From Variovorax terrae (GTDB taxonomy: Bacteria; Pseudomonadota; Gammaproteobacteria; Burkholderiales; Burkholderiaceae_C): a stretch of DNA of 64,000 nucleotides. Positions 8,011 to 15,270 of the stretch are shown piece by piece. A program made the translations under genes and the position numbers. The notes beneath the pieces were generated by a model. The model had not been told where the DNA came from and made no database searches. It saw nothing but the letters and a program-made list of their open reading frames with translations. The stretch lies in the NCBI RefSeq assembly GCF_022809125.1, contig NZ_JALGBI010000003.1:372001-436000 (forward strand), read 5' to 3'. The number at the start of each line of letters is the position of its first letter. Position 1 is the stretch's first letter.

Positions 8011-8250
8011 TCAGCCCAGCCACAGCCCCACGCACAGCGCCGCGCCCACCAGGTAGAGCAGCCAGGTCTGCGGCACGACGTAGGGGTAGAGCATCAGGGC
8101 CAGGCCGAGCCAGCGCGTGCGGCGCTGCTGCGTCTTCTTGCCGCGCCACCAGGCGGCCATGCCGATCAGGCCGAACAGCAAAGCGCCCGCGAGGTAGGCC
8201 GGGCTGGGCAGCGTGAGGCCCAGGGATTGCAGGGCGGAAAGGCTGTCCAT
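8011..8250 (-). CDS. Small hydrophobic membrane protein, function unknown
   Basis: 79 residues, convergent with the siderophore reductase (4 bp between the stops). Two to three hydrophobic segments are visible (about 18-35, 48-60, 62-78) with a basic loop GKKTQQRRTRW between them. A Tyr-Pro-Tyr and a Trp-rich C-terminus recall small conserved membrane proteins common in Burkholderiales. I do not recognise a named family. No strong ribosome-binding site precedes ATG 8250; the reading frame is open further upstream but the residues there are low-complexity. Confidence 0.6.
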   Translation of the reverse strand: MDSLSALQSLGLTLPSPAYLAGALLFGLIGMAAWWRGKKTQQRRTRWLGLALMLYPYVVPQTWLLYLVGAALCVGLWLG

Positions 8251-8351
8251 GGAAAGGGGTGCGGGGGCCGGGAGGGATCGGTGCGGGCGGGCTGCGGGCA
8301 TCATCGCACAGGCAAGGGGAACCCCCGCGCGGCGGCGGGCTCCTTCACCAG

Positions 8352-8873
8352 ATGACTCCATTGCCCCTTGACCTCGAATGGCGGTGCGCGGCCCCGGCCG
8401 ACGTGCCCCGGATGCTGGAGATCCAGCGCGCCTGCTACGGCGAGGCCTTCCTGGAGAGCGGCGCTTTGCTGCTGCGCCGGCTGGCCGCCGCGCCCGGCAC
8501 CTCCTGGGTGGCGCTGCGCGCGGGCCGCGTGCAGGCCTACCTGGCGGCCTACCCTTCGCGGCTCGGCCGGCTCACGCCGCTGCATGGCGAGTTCGAGCCA
8601 GCCGCCGCGCCCGACACGCTCTACCTGCACGACCTGGCCGTGCACCCGGAGGCGGCCGGCGCCGGCCTCGGCCCGCGGCTGGTGGCGCGGGCGCTCGAGC
8701 AGGCGCGGCGCGACGGCCTGCGCCACTCCGGCCTGGTGTCGGTGCAGGCCTCGCATGCGTTCTGGCAGCGCCAGGGCTATGCCGACCACGCGCTGGCGCA
8801 GGCCAGGCAGCGCCAGCGCCTCGCGTCCTATCCCGGCGCGGCGCGCTACATGGCGAGGGCGCTGGCGGGCTGA
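8352..8873 (+). CDS. GNAT-family N-acetyltransferase
   Basis: 173 residues. The acetyl-CoA-binding motif A is clear (YLHDLAVHPEAAGAGLGPRL followed by a helix VARALEQARRDG), as are motif B features near SVQASHAFWQRQGY. The substrate cannot be predicted. ATG 8352 is chosen because the family fold begins with LEWRCAAPADVPRMLEIQ; the open frame extends upstream without family similarity. Stands alone between a reverse-strand membrane gene and the phytase-like gene. Confidence 0.85.
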   Translation: MTPLPLDLEWRCAAPADVPRMLEIQRACYGEAFLESGALLLRRLAAAPGTSWVALRAGRVQAYLAAYPSRLGRLTPLHGEFEPAAAPDTLYLHDLAVHPEAAGAGLGPRLVARALEQARRDGLRHSGLVSVQASHAFWQRQGYADHALAQARQRQRLASYPGAARYMARALAG

Positions 8874-8945
8874 TCCGGCGGCGTCACGACGGTGTCACGC
8901 CGCCCCGGCATGGTGGCGCTTTTGCCACTCCCAGGAACGTTTCCC

Positions 8946-10298
8946 ATGATCCGTCTTCCCGTTGCGGCGGCCTGCGCCGCCCTGGCCACCGCGCTGTCAC
9001 TGCCCGCGCTGGCGCAAACCGCCTACCCCGCCACGCTGGCCGGCCATGCCGTGCTGCCTGCGCAGAGCTTCGTCCCCGCGCCCAAGGACGCACCGGCCGA
9101 CCTGCAGGTCAGCGGCAAGTTCACCACCGGCAAGCGCGTCGAGAAGCCGAGCTCGGTCGAAGGCCAGTCCGCCGGCCGGCCCACGGGCGTGTCGCTGCCG
9201 TTCAAGGGCCAGCCGCTGCAGGGCCATTCGGGCATCAAGAAGATGGCCGACGGCAGCTTCTGGGTGCTGACCGACAACGGCGCCGGCTCCAAGGCCAACT
9301 CGCCCGATTTCATGCTCTACCTGAACCACTACAAGGTGGACTTCAAGAGCGGCCAGTTCCAGCGCCTGAAGACGGTCTTCCTGCACGACCCTGACAAGAA
9401 GGTGCCGTTCCGCATCGTCCACGAAGGCACCAAGCAGCGCTACCTCACGGGCTCGGACTTCGACACCGAGAGCTTCCAGTTCGCCGGCGGCGCGCTGTGG
9501 ATCGGCGACGAGTTCGGCCCCTTCCTGATCAAGGCCGACCTCAACGGCAAGGTGCTGGCGGTGTTCGACACGCTGGTGGACGGCAAGGTGGTGCGCTCGC
9601 CCGACCATCCCGCGGTGACCACGCCCGGCGCGCCCGGCGGCGCGGTGGATTTCCAGGTCAAGCGCTCCAAGGGTTTCGAGGGCATGGCCTCGTCGCCCGA
9701 CGGCAGCAAGCTCTACGCGCTGCTCGAAGGCCCGCTGTGGAACGCCGAGGCCAAGGACTACGAGCGCGTGGACGGCAAGGAGGCGCTGCGCGTGCTGGAG
9801 TTCGACGTCAAGGCCGGCCAGTGGAGCGGCCGTTCGTGGAAATACCCGCTGGAGGCCAACGGCTACGCGATCGGCGACTTCAACATGATCGACGCCACCA
9901 CGGGCCTGATCATCGAGCGCGACAACGGCGAAGGCACGGCCGACAAGGCCTGCCCCGAAGGCCAGAAGCGCAGCGACTGCTTCCATGACCTCGCCAGGTT
10001 CAAGCGCGTCTACAAGATCGAACTGAGCGACGCCAACGTCGGCCAGCCCGTGCGCAAGATCGGCTACATCGACCTGATGGCGATCCAGGACCCGAACAAG
10101 CTCGCGCGCAAGCCGCTCAACGGTGGCGTGCTCACCTTCCCGTTCTTCACCATTGAGAACGTGGACGTGGTCGATGCCAGCCACATCGTGGTCGGCAACG
10201 ACAACAACCTGCCGTTCTCCAGCAGCCGCGAGCCCAACAAGGCCGACGACAACGAGCTCATCTTGCTCGAAGTGGGCGAGTTCCTGAAGGCGCGCTGA
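8946..10298 (+). CDS. Secreted esterase-like/phytase-like domain protein
   Basis: 450 residues with a clear Sec signal peptide (cleavage after ALPALA at about residue 20). The rest matches the esterase-like activity of phytase (PF13449) domain: GHSGIKKMADGSFWVLTDNG near the start, WIGDEFGPFL, KGFEGMASSPDG, a NGYAIGDFNMID block and IENVDVVDASHIVVGNDNNLPFSSS at the end. The domain forms a beta-propeller-like fold and is periplasmic or secreted; the substrate is probably a phosphate ester but is not proven for most members. Monocistronic as far as spacing shows. Confidence 0.85.
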   Translation: MIRLPVAAACAALATALSLPALAQTAYPATLAGHAVLPAQSFVPAPKDAPADLQVSGKFTTGKRVEKPSSVEGQSAGRPTGVSLPFKGQPLQGHSGIKKMADGSFWVLTDNGAGSKANSPDFMLYLNHYKVDFKSGQFQRLKTVFLHDPDKKVPFRIVHEGTKQRYLTGSDFDTESFQFAGGALWIGDEFGPFLIKADLNGKVLAVFDTLVDGKVVRSPDHPAVTTPGAPGGAVDFQVKRSKGFEGMASSPDGSKLYALLEGPLWNAEAKDYERVDGKEALRVLEFDVKAGQWSGRSWKYPLEANGYAIGDFNMIDATTGLIIERDNGEGTADKACPEGQKRSDCFHDLARFKRVYKIELSDANVGQPVRKIGYIDLMAIQDPNKLARKPLNGGVLTFPFFTIENVDVVDASHIVVGNDNNLPFSSSREPNKADDNELILLEVGEFLKAR

Positions 10299-10352
10299 GC
10301 GCCAAGCCATTTGCGCCAGCGATGGCATATCCGGTGGGTTTGACGCAGATGA

Positions 10353-10381
10353 CCAGATTGGCGCAAAATGCGCCAATCTGG
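10353..10381 (+). promoter_or_regulatory. Perfect 13-bp palindrome at the start of the toxin-antitoxin operon
   Basis: CCAGATTGGCGCA (10353-10365), three A residues, then its exact complement (10369-10381). It ends eight bases before the antitoxin ATG and overlaps the Shine-Dalgarno GGAG (10380-10383). No T-run follows, so it is not an intrinsic terminator for the preceding gene. Autorepression by the ribbon-helix-helix-type antitoxin, or occlusion of the ribosome-binding site in a hairpin, are both possible. Confidence 0.8.
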
Positions 10382-10389
10382 AGTAAATC

Positions 10390-10740
10390 ATGTCAAACCC
10401 GACCGCCTTTTCCTCCGTCAAGCTGCCTGCGGCGCTGGTCAGCCAGGCGCGCGAGGCTGCACAACCCATGCGCCGCTCGGTGGCCAGCCAGATCGAGTAC
10501 TGGGCCACACTGGGGCAGGTGGTGGAGCACACGGGCCTGAGCGCCCAGGAAGCGCAGACCGCCATTGAAGGCTACGAGCAGGCCGCGCGCGCCAAGCGCC
10601 AATCCCAGACGCTCGATGAGCTGGAAACCCGTTTCGCCGCCGCCGAGCAGAGCGGCAGCCTGGCCGCGCGCGTGCGTGACGTGGTACTGGAGAACAAGGC
10701 CGGGGCCCAGGGCGCCAGGCGCGTGCGCAAGACGGCATGA
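10390..10740 (+). CDS. ParD-like antitoxin
   Basis: 116 residues. The N-terminal 45 residues match the ParD-like family (PF11903): VKLPAALVSQAREAAQPM followed by RRSVASQIEYWATLGQ, a ribbon-helix-helix-type DNA-binding region. The remainder is a charged helical segment that would wrap the toxin. It is followed after 20 bp by a zeta-type kinase and preceded by a perfect palindrome, the standard layout of an autoregulated type-II toxin-antitoxin operon. Confidence 0.85.
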   Translation: MSNPTAFSSVKLPAALVSQAREAAQPMRRSVASQIEYWATLGQVVEHTGLSAQEAQTAIEGYEQAARAKRQSQTLDELETRFAAAEQSGSLAARVRDVVLENKAGAQGARRVRKTA

Positions 10741-10760
10741 GCCGTCGCTGATTCGCGCTA

Positions 10761-11381
10761 ATGCCGCAGCCCGTTTTCTTCCTGCTGGCTGGCCCCAATG
10801 GCGCTGGCAAGTCCAGCCTGTACCGTGCCGCAGTGGCGGACGGATTGATTCCCGAAACGGCCGAGTTCGTGAACGCCGATCTTCATGAGCGCGCCCATCT
10901 CCAGCATGTTCAAGATCCTGAGCGGCGCTCGGCCGCCGCTCGCGAGTGGGCCGATGCACGCCGCGCGGCGCTGCTGGCGCAAGGCAAGACGTTCGTCAGT
11001 GAAACCGTGTTTTCGCATGAGTCCAAGCTGCTGCTGATCGAACAGGCGCAGCGCAGCGGCTTTCTGGTGGTGTTGCTGGTCGTCTGCCTGGACCACCCGC
11101 AGCGCCTGCTGGAGCGGGTGCGCCAGCGCGTGCAGGAAGGCGGCCATGACGTGCCCGCAGACCGCATTCTGGCGCGCTACCCCCGCACACTGGCATTTCT
11201 GGCGCGGGCCGTGCGCCAGGCCGACATGGCCCTGCTGTACGACACGGGCGCGGTCCCGGATCAGGACGGATTCAACCGGCCGGTGAGGGTGGCAACCTGC
11301 CGCAAGCAAGCCACAACCCGGCTGGTCAAGCCTTTGCCGCAGTGGGCCAAGACGGTACTAAGCCGCAAGCCGGTCCATTGA
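10761..11381 (+). CDS. Zeta-toxin family P-loop kinase
   Basis: 206 residues. The Walker A sequence LAGPNGAGKSSLYRAAV is at the N-terminus, followed by EFVNADLHERA (the Asp used by zeta toxins to position UDP-sugar substrate) and the FVSETVFSH segment typical of zeta/PezT-like kinases. Zeta toxins phosphorylate UDP-N-acetylglucosamine-type sugars and block cell-wall synthesis; some chromosomal relatives phosphorylate other small molecules. The paired ParD-like gene, not an epsilon antitoxin, makes this a non-classical pairing. Length is typical of small chromosomal zeta proteins. Confidence 0.85.
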   Translation: MPQPVFFLLAGPNGAGKSSLYRAAVADGLIPETAEFVNADLHERAHLQHVQDPERRSAAAREWADARRAALLAQGKTFVSETVFSHESKLLLIEQAQRSGFLVVLLVVCLDHPQRLLERVRQRVQEGGHDVPADRILARYPRTLAFLARAVRQADMALLYDTGAVPDQDGFNRPVRVATCRKQATTRLVKPLPQWAKTVLSRKPVH

Positions 11382-11390
11382 CCGTTCCAC

Positions 11391-12092
11391 TCATTGCTCT
11401 GCAGAGGGGCCCATCAGCGCCCGCTGCACCGCGGCTTCCCGCGCCAGCACCGCCGGCAGGTCGCCCACCGCTTCTTCGAGCAGCGAGGCCTTGAGCCGGC
11501 CCATGAGTTGCGGGTCGCTGCCCGCGAGCTTGGCGGCCAGGCGGCGGCCTTCGGCGTGCAGCGCCTCGTCGTCCACCAGCGCCCAGACCAGGCCCCACTG
11601 GTCGGCCTGCGCGGCGCTGAACTCCTCGCCCAGCATCAGCGCGCCCTTGGCCTTGGCCAGGCCGACGTGGCGCGGCAGCAGGGCCACCACGCCGCCGGTG
11701 CCGAACAGGCCGATGTTGATCTCGGGCAGCATGAAACGCGCCGAACGCGCGGCCACCACGATGTCGCAGTTCAACAGGATTTCGAGTCCCGCGCCCACCA
11801 CCCAGCCGTGCACGGCGGCCACCACCGGCTTGGGGCTTTGCATCAGCGCCATGGCCAGGGCTTGCAGCAAGGCCACGAACTCGGGGCCGGCCGGGTCGTC
11901 GCGGTCCTTGCCGGCGCAAAAGCCCCGGCCTTCGCCCGTGAGCAGCAGCACGCGCACGGCGTCGTCGCTGTTCGCCCGCTGCACCGCAGCCAGCAGTTCC
12001 TGCGTGAGCGCCAGGGTGAGCGCGTTCAGGCGCTGCGGGCGGTTCAGCCGCAGTTCCAGCACGCCATCGGTCGGGCCGGTCCGGATCAGCAT
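11391..12092 (-). CDS. Enoyl-CoA hydratase/isomerase family protein
   Basis: 233 residues. Crotonase signature: GEGRGFCAGKDRDD (oxyanion-hole region), then KPVVAAVHGWVVGAGLEILLNCDIVVAA, and FMLPEINIGLFGTGG. Catalytic acids cannot be assigned with certainty because the second-loop Glu is replaced by FGTGG, so isomerase or thioesterase-like activity is possible. It starts 20 bp after pepP and the two reading frames are compatible, so an operon murU-pepP-ech is likely. Convergent with the zeta-toxin gene. ATG 12092 is used; the frame stays open upstream but antisense-like sequence there overlaps pepP. Confidence 0.8.
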   Translation of the reverse strand: MLIRTGPTDGVLELRLNRPQRLNALTLALTQELLAAVQRANSDDAVRVLLLTGEGRGFCAGKDRDDPAGPEFVALLQALAMALMQSPKPVVAAVHGWVVGAGLEILLNCDIVVAARSARFMLPEINIGLFGTGGVVALLPRHVGLAKAKGALMLGEEFSAAQADQWGLVWALVDDEALHAEGRRLAAKLAGSDPQLMGRLKASLLEEAVGDLPAVLAREAAVQRALMGPSAEQ

Positions 12093-12112
12093 GGGAGACA
12101 GGCGGCGGGCGC

Positions 12113-13504
12113 TCAGCCGCGCATCAGCGCCTCGATCTCGTCGGCCTTCACCGGCACGCCGCGCGAAATCAGTTCGCAGCCGGTGGCGGTGACGATGGCG
12201 TCGTCCTCGATGCGGATGCCGATGTTGTGGAACTGTTCGGGCACGCCTTCGGCTGGCCGCACGTAGAGGCCGGGCTCGATGGTCAGCACCATGCCGGGCT
12301 GCAGGATGCGGCTCGGGCGGTTGGTGATGGTCTCGCCCGACAGCGGGTCCTTGCGTTCGCTGACTTCGCCCACCTGCGACGGCTCCACGTAGCTGCCGCA
12401 GTCGTGCACGTCCATGCCCAGCCAGTGGCCGGTGCGGTGCATGTAGAACTGGAAGTAGGCGCGGCTCTCGATCACGTCTTCTGCCGTGCCGACCTTGTTG
12501 CGGTCCAGCAGGCCGACGTCGAGCAGGCCCTGGGCCAGCACCTTCACGGTGGCCTCGTGCGGGTCGATGAAGCGCGCGCCGGCCTTGGTGGCCGCGGCGG
12601 CGGCGTCCTGCGATGCCAGCACCAGGTCGTACAGCGTGCGCTGCGGCCCGGTGAACTTGCCGTTGGCCGGGAAGGTGCGGGTGATGTCGCTGGCGTAGCC
12701 GTCGAGTTCGCAGCCGGCGTCGATCAGCACCAGTTCGCCCGCGCGCACCGGCGCGGCGTCGGCGCGGTAGTGCAGCACGCAGGCATTGGCGCCGGCCGCC
12801 ACGATGGAGCCATAGGCCACGTACTGCGAGCCGAGGCGGCGGAACTCGTGCAGCAGCTCGGCGTCGAGGTGGTACTCGCGCACGTCCTGGCCTTCGCGCA
12901 GCATGCGGGCGCTCAGTTGCATGGCGCGCACATGGGCGCCGGCGCTGATCTGCGCGGCGCGGCGCATCACGTCCTGCTCGTGCGCGTCCTTGACCAGGCG
13001 CATCTCGTCGAGCAGGCCGCACAGGTCGCGCTGCTGCTCGGGGCACAGCGCGCCGTAGCGCACGCGGGCGCGCACGCTGCCCAGCCAGCCGTCGATGCGC
13101 GACTCCAGCCCCTTGTGGGTAGCGAACGGGTACCAGACGGTGCGGCGGTTCTCCAGCAGCCGGGGTAGCTGCGCGTCCAGCGAGCCGGCGGAGAAGGCCG
13201 CGTCCACGCCCAGCGCGGCGGGCGCGGCCTCGGGGCCGAGGCGAAAGCCGTCCCAGATCTCGCGCTCCAGGTCCTTGGGCGCGCAGAACAGCGTGGAGCG
13301 GCCGTCGTCCGTGATCACCAGCCAGGCGTTCGGCTCGGTGAAGCCGGTGAGGTAGTAGAAGTAGCTGTCGTGCCGGTACAGGAAATCGGTGTCGCGGTTG
13401 CGTGCCTGCTCCGGCGCGGTGGGAACGATGGCGATGCCGCCCGGGCCCAGTTGAGCGGCCACACGGGCGCGGCGCTGGGCGTAGATCGTGGTGGTGTGGT
13501 TCAT
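12113..13504 (-). CDS. pepP: Xaa-Pro aminopeptidase (aminopeptidase P)
   Basis: 463 residues. N-terminal creatinase domain (TDFLYRHDSYFYYLTGF, 'ERE-x-WDGFRLG') and C-terminal pita-bread metallopeptidase: metal ligands appear in LIDAGCELDGYASDITRTFP (two Asp), HRTGHWLGMDVHDCG (His), and the two Glu in MVLTIEPGLYV and IRIEDD. It removes N-terminal residues next to proline in the cytoplasm. ATG 13504 (MNHTTTIYAQRRARV) fits the family start; longer in-frame starts add non-family sequence overlapping murU's end region. Follows murU by 19 bp, an arrangement I know from other Burkholderiales. Confidence 0.93.
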   Translation of the reverse strand: MNHTTTIYAQRRARVAAQLGPGGIAIVPTAPEQARNRDTDFLYRHDSYFYYLTGFTEPNAWLVITDDGRSTLFCAPKDLEREIWDGFRLGPEAAPAALGVDAAFSAGSLDAQLPRLLENRRTVWYPFATHKGLESRIDGWLGSVRARVRYGALCPEQQRDLCGLLDEMRLVKDAHEQDVMRRAAQISAGAHVRAMQLSARMLREGQDVREYHLDAELLHEFRRLGSQYVAYGSIVAAGANACVLHYRADAAPVRAGELVLIDAGCELDGYASDITRTFPANGKFTGPQRTLYDLVLASQDAAAAATKAGARFIDPHEATVKVLAQGLLDVGLLDRNKVGTAEDVIESRAYFQFYMHRTGHWLGMDVHDCGSYVEPSQVGEVSERKDPLSGETITNRPSRILQPGMVLTIEPGLYVRPAEGVPEQFHNIGIRIEDDAIVTATGCELISRGVPVKADEIEALMRG

Positions 13505-13523
13505 GGTGTGCGTCGTTGTGTCG

Positions 13524-14246
13524 TCAGTTCGTTGCATTGAGCTGCGCCAGCCGCTCGGGCGTGCCCACGTCGGTCCAAGCCCCCGTGTACAGCTCGGCGC
13601 TGACCTGCCCATTGTCCATCGCGGCGCGCAACAGCGGCGCCAGCGGGGCTTTCAGCCCGGCGGGGTTGCCGTAGGGCAGCGAATCGAAGAATCGCCGGCG
13701 GTACAGGCCGATGGTGGAATAGGTGTACCGGGGCTCGGCCTGGTTCAGCGCCAGCCCGTCGGCACCCAGGCCGAAATCGCCCCGGGGGTTGTGTTGCGGA
13801 TTGGGCACCAGCCAGAGGTGCGCCCATTTGTCGCCGGTGGCAAAGCGCTCGAACGCTTCGCGCGTGAACACGAAGTCCGGCGCGAACACGTCGCCCGCCA
13901 GCACCCAGAACACCTCGTCCAGCAGCGGCAGCGCGCGCGCGATGCCGCCGGCCGTCTCCAGCGCGCCGCCGAAGTCGCGGCCCTCGTCGGAGTATGAAAT
14001 TGATAGCAAGGAATCACCAGCCGACCAGGACATCGGGCCGAAATGACCCGAAATCTGCTCGCCCAGCCAGGCGGTATTGATCAGCAGCCGGTTGAAGCCG
14101 CCGCGGGCCAGCGCCTCCATCGGCCATTGCATCAGCGGCTTGCCGCGCACGGGCAGCAGCGGTTTCGGCGTGGTGTCCGTCAGGGGCCGCATGCGCTCGC
14201 CGCGGCCGGCGGCGAGAAGCATGGCTTGGGCGGGAGGCTGGGGCAT
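13524..14246 (-). CDS. murU: N-acetylmuramate alpha-1-phosphate uridylyltransferase
   Basis: 240 residues. Nucleotidyltransferase signature LLAAGRGERMRPLTDTTPKP, PLMQWPMEAL, LETAGGIARALPLL and LAGDVFAPDF (metal Asp). MurU makes UDP-MurNAc in the peptidoglycan recycling bypass together with the sugar kinase AmgK; an amgK gene is not adjacent here. Alternatively a mannose-1-phosphate guanylyltransferase of the same family. Residues about 64-86 (ISGHFGPMSWSAGDSLL...) are encoded by a copy of the dispersed 65-bp repeat, making the loop before the ISYSDEG strand longer than in relatives I remember. Confidence 0.85.
   Translation of the reverse strand: MPQPPAQAMLLAAGRGERMRPLTDTTPKPLLPVRGKPLMQWPMEALARGGFNRLLINTAWLGEQISGHFGPMSWSAGDSLLSISYSDEGRDFGGALETAGGIARALPLLDEVFWVLAGDVFAPDFVFTREAFERFATGDKWAHLWLVPNPQHNPRGDFGLGADGLALNQAEPRYTYSTIGLYRRRFFDSLPYGNPAGLKAPLAPLLRAAMDNGQVSAELYTGAWTDVGTPERLAQLNATN
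13990..14056 (-). repeat. Dispersed 65-bp repeat, copy C (inside murU)
   Basis: Read on the reverse strand it has CATTTCGGCCCGATGTCC, GGTCGGCTGGTGATT and TTGCTATCAATTT, matching copy G almost base for base in its first half. The terminal hairpin is degraded (ATAC in place of ATAGC). It lies in phase with murU, adding or replacing about 20 residues. Confidence 0.7.
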
Positions 14247-14273
14247 TGCGGCAGTTTAGCGGGCGGCAGTACG

Positions 14274-14777
14274 ATGGCCGCCATGCAACGAGGCCGCGCG
14301 CTCCTGATCTTCCTGGTTCTGCTGGCCGTGGCGGCGCTGTTCATCGGGGCCACCGGCCGCGGGCTGCCCGCGGTGGTCGCCTCGCACTTCGATGCCTCGG
14401 GCGCGGCCAATGGGTTCATGCCGCGCGGCGCCTACCTGCTGCTCATGCTGGCCGTCGTGGTGGGGGTGCCGCTGGCAGTGGTCGTGGGCTCGGGCCGCGC
14501 CCTGGACCGTCCCGGCGCCCGCATCAACCTGCCGCACCGCGACCACTGGCTGGCCCCCGGGCGGCGCGAGGAGACCGTGGCCTTCATCCGCCGGCAGCTG
14601 GCGCGCTTCGGCATCCTGCTGGTGGTGTTTCTCTGCTACACGCACTGGCTCGTCGTGCGCGCCAACGGGGTCTCGCCGCCCCGCCTGCCGTTGCTCTGGT
14701 TCGTGGCGGGGCTGGGCTTCTTCCTGGCGGGCGTGCTGGTGTGGGGCCTGGTGTTCCTGCGGCGTTTCCGGCTCTAG
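14274..14777 (+). CDS. DUF1648-domain membrane protein
   Basis: 167 residues, divergent from murU with 27 bp between starts. Four hydrophobic segments (about 8-28, 52-72, 104-124, 137-160). The segment PAVVASHFDASGAANGFMPR matches DUF1648, found in SdpI-like and other small integral membrane proteins. Function unknown. ATG 14274 or 14283 could start the protein; the first gives MAAMQRGRALL. Convergent with and directly abutting the speD-like gene. Confidence 0.7.
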   Translation: MAAMQRGRALLIFLVLLAVAALFIGATGRGLPAVVASHFDASGAANGFMPRGAYLLLMLAVVVGVPLAVVVGSGRALDRPGARINLPHRDHWLAPGRREETVAFIRRQLARFGILLVVFLCYTHWLVVRANGVSPPRLPLLWFVAGLGFFLAGVLVWGLVFLRRFRL

Positions 14778-15158
14778 CTAGCCGGCCCCGTCGCCGCGGT
14801 CCAGCGAGCGCCGTTCGGTCCACTCGGGCGCGAACCGCGCCACCAGCCGCTCCATCAGCGCCTGGGCCTTGGCCGAGTGGTCGCCGCCGAAGTTGCACAC
14901 GTAGACATCCAGCGTCACGGCGCGCTCCTCGGGCCAGGTGTGCACGCACAGGTGCGACTCGGCCAGCAGCACGGTGGCTGTCACGCCGCCCGGCCCGCGG
15001 GGCGTGGCGGGGAAGGTGTGGAAGAGCTGGTTGACGGGCTGCAGCCCGGCATCGCTCACCGCCGCCACGCACCAGCCGCCCAGGCGCCCGGCGTCGGTCA
15101 GCCAGACGGCGTCGCAGCGGCATTGGTAGAGGTCGGCGGTGAGGTGCAGGCCCTGCAT
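14778..15158 (-). CDS. S-adenosylmethionine decarboxylase (SpeD-like)
   Basis: 126 residues, the usual size of the class-1B prokaryotic AdoMetDC proenzyme. It begins MQGLHLTADLYQC and contains VLLAESHLCVHTWPE, where self-cleavage between Glu and Ser creates the pyruvoyl cofactor; YVCNFGGDHSAKAQ follows as in the family. The product, decarboxylated AdoMet, is the aminopropyl donor for spermidine-synthase-type enzymes, so this gene is a plausible partner of the SpeE-like protein at 3265-4830, about 10 kb away. ATG 15158 is the family start; an in-frame extension further upstream is not conserved. Confidence 0.85.
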   Translation of the reverse strand: MQGLHLTADLYQCRCDAVWLTDAGRLGGWCVAAVSDAGLQPVNQLFHTFPATPRGPGGVTATVLLAESHLCVHTWPEERAVTLDVYVCNFGGDHSAKAQALMERLVARFAPEWTERRSLDRGDGAG

Positions 15159-15270
15159 GGGGTAGGACTTTAGACGATGCGGGGCCCGAAATCCGGGTAA
15201 ACGGCTCGGGCCGGCCCAAACGGTAAAATCCGGGGTTTCCCTGATCTTCCCCCCTCCGGAGCCGCCCTCA

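Noticed and set aside
10353..10381. Intrinsic terminator for the phytase-like gene
   Set aside because: The hairpin has no T-run and abuts the next start codon, so an operator or leader hairpin is more likely.
11391..13046. Possible fusion of enoyl-CoA hydratase with an upstream domain
   Set aside because: The upstream 318 codons are an out-of-phase reading of pepP; a clean ATG at 12092 starts the crotonase fold.
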